Assembly: GCA_025451145.1 (NCBI GenBank)
Contig: JANWKX010000163.1
Span: 1 to 6,912, forward strand
DNA: 6,912 bases
Reading direction: 5' to 3'
From: Vampirovibrionales bacterium
GTDB lineage: Bacteria; Cyanobacteriota; Vampirovibrionia; Vampirovibrionales; JAGQHJ01
The notes under the pieces were generated by a model. The model was given only the letters and a program-made list of their open reading frames with translations. It was not told where the DNA came from and made no database searches. Below are positions 6,357 to 6,912 of the stretch, one piece after another (within the stretch, counting starts at the first letter, position 1; each line of letters begins with the position of its first letter). A program made the position numbers and the translations under genes.

Positions 6357-6582
6357 CTTCCCAGGTCATTGACTTTAAATTGCAGCAGACTGTATTCTCA
6401 ACCGAATTGAAGATTTCCCGCAAGGACATTTCAATGGCTTCACCGGAGGGCGGGTAACATCCCTTGGCCGAAAATGCCCCATGATAATACTGGGTACATT
6501 GTGCGTTATTCGTATACATAGCCTCAGTGTTCATATTCATACCTGAGTTGCCACATCCAGTGGATTCTTGATAGTAAGACAT
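6346..6582 (-). CDS. Small Cys-containing hypothetical protein coupled to the metalloprotease
   Basis: This 78-residue protein has no family I recognise. The start is well supported: GGGAG (6595-6591) lies eight bases before the ATG. The N-terminal half is polar and rich in Asn, Tyr, Gly, Ser and Met (SYYQESTGCGNSGM). Five cysteines sit at positions 10, 29, 42, 66 and 67, the last two adjacent (NTVCCNLK). A helix-like stretch (EAIEMSLREIFNSVE, 48-62) precedes them, and the end is acidic (WEDDA). There is no signal peptide or membrane helix. Its last 11 bases overlap the metalloprotease gene, so the two are very probably co-translated. It may be a substrate, inhibitor, chaperone or metal-binding partner of that protease, or a modified-peptide precursor; none of these is shown by the sequence. 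A possible -10 TACAAT lies at 6623-6618, without a recognisable -35. Confidence 0.75.
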   Translation of the reverse strand: MSYYQESTGCGNSGMNMNTEAMYTNNAQCTQYYHGAFSAKGCYPPSGEAIEMSLREIFNSVENTVCCNLKSMTWEDDA

Positions 6583-6727
6583 AAGTCACTCTCCCTTGAT
6601 CCAGTTGTTGCACCTGAATTGTACAGATTTTGTCGACACACGCCAGGGAAAACTTGATGTCGCCTTTACAAATCTTGACCAATTAGAGGAGGTTGGATGA
6701 CTGAGACTTTAAATCAGAATCCTGGCA

Positions 6728-6912
6728 TTATTGGGTAACGCTCGGATCTTCGGTAACAGGTTCATGGACCATGACCCCTTCTCCACCAAGGGTTTCCAGG
6801 GATTTGCCTTGAACCAGGAGATAGATGGGTTTCTTTTGAGGAATTGAAACCAGGGTTTTGGCCAGCTCCTGATAGCGCTGGAGCATGCTGTTTGAGCCCC
6901 CTCCAGAGGTAA
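6728..6912 (-). CDS. Hypothetical protein, C-terminal part (runs off right edge)
   Basis: A minus-strand frame enters from the right edge and ends at TAA 6730-6728, leaving 60 visible residues. It reads from a Gly/Ser linker (TSGGGSNS) into a helix-like segment (MLQRYQELAKTL), a hydrophobic strand after a charged turn (PQKKPIYLLVQG), and a tail ending VMVHEPVTEDPSVTQ. The alternation of a plausible helix, strand and acidic tail looks like real protein, but I recognise no family. A second minus-strand frame is also open here and ends at about 6705, but its composition is less protein-like. No terminator hairpin follows the stop, so the transcript may continue into the small-protein and metalloprotease genes 145 bases downstream. 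Confidence 0.6.
   Translation of the reverse strand, partial: TSGGGSNSMLQRYQELAKTLVSIPQKKPIYLLVQGKSLETLGGEGVMVHEPVTEDPSVTQ

Overview
The window is bacterial and of moderate GC content. It looks like an ordinary chromosomal segment with short, mostly one- or two-gene transcription units. I cannot fix the lineage. The bS21 ribosomal protein is of the short type seen in Bacillota and cyanobacteria-related groups, not the long enterobacterial type. The short Phe/Gly/Ser-rich tails on the large unknown protein vaguely recall Melainabacteria/Vampirovibrio proteins, but that is a weak inference. I see no insertion sequence, integrase, tRNA, rRNA, CRISPR array or phage gene.

Layout from left to right. 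Positions 1-391 (minus strand) hold the N-terminal 130 codons of an unrecognised protein that runs off the left edge. Positions 392-814 are a 423-bp divergent intergenic region rich in inverted repeats. Positions 815-2002 (plus) encode a CgeB-like, GT-B-type glycosyltransferase. It meets a proline iminopeptidase gene (minus, 1999-2985) tail to tail, and the two share a palindromic TTAA as both stop codons. The iminopeptidase has a good sigma-70-type promoter of its own at 3029-3058. Positions 3232-5031 (minus) encode a 599-residue protein I do not recognise by name; it carries an HD-domain-like signature.

Positions 5032-5418 are a second divergent, repeat-rich region. It leads rightward into rpsU (5419-5592), which most likely starts at TTG behind a perfect AAGGAGGT Shine-Dalgarno. 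rpsU ends in a strong hairpin terminator at 5598-5627, which it appears to share with the convergent operon on its right. That operon (minus strand) is a 78-residue Cys-containing small protein (6346-6582) overlapping a matrixin-like zinc metalloprotease gene (5634-6356) by 11 bases. Upstream of it on the same strand, 6728-6912 is the C-terminal end of another unrecognised protein cut by the right edge.

The functional picture is housekeeping (rpsU, peptide turnover by the iminopeptidase) mixed with uncharacterised genes. The items most worth a second look are the coupled small Cys protein plus metalloprotease pair, the large HD-like protein, and the structured divergent region in front of rpsU.
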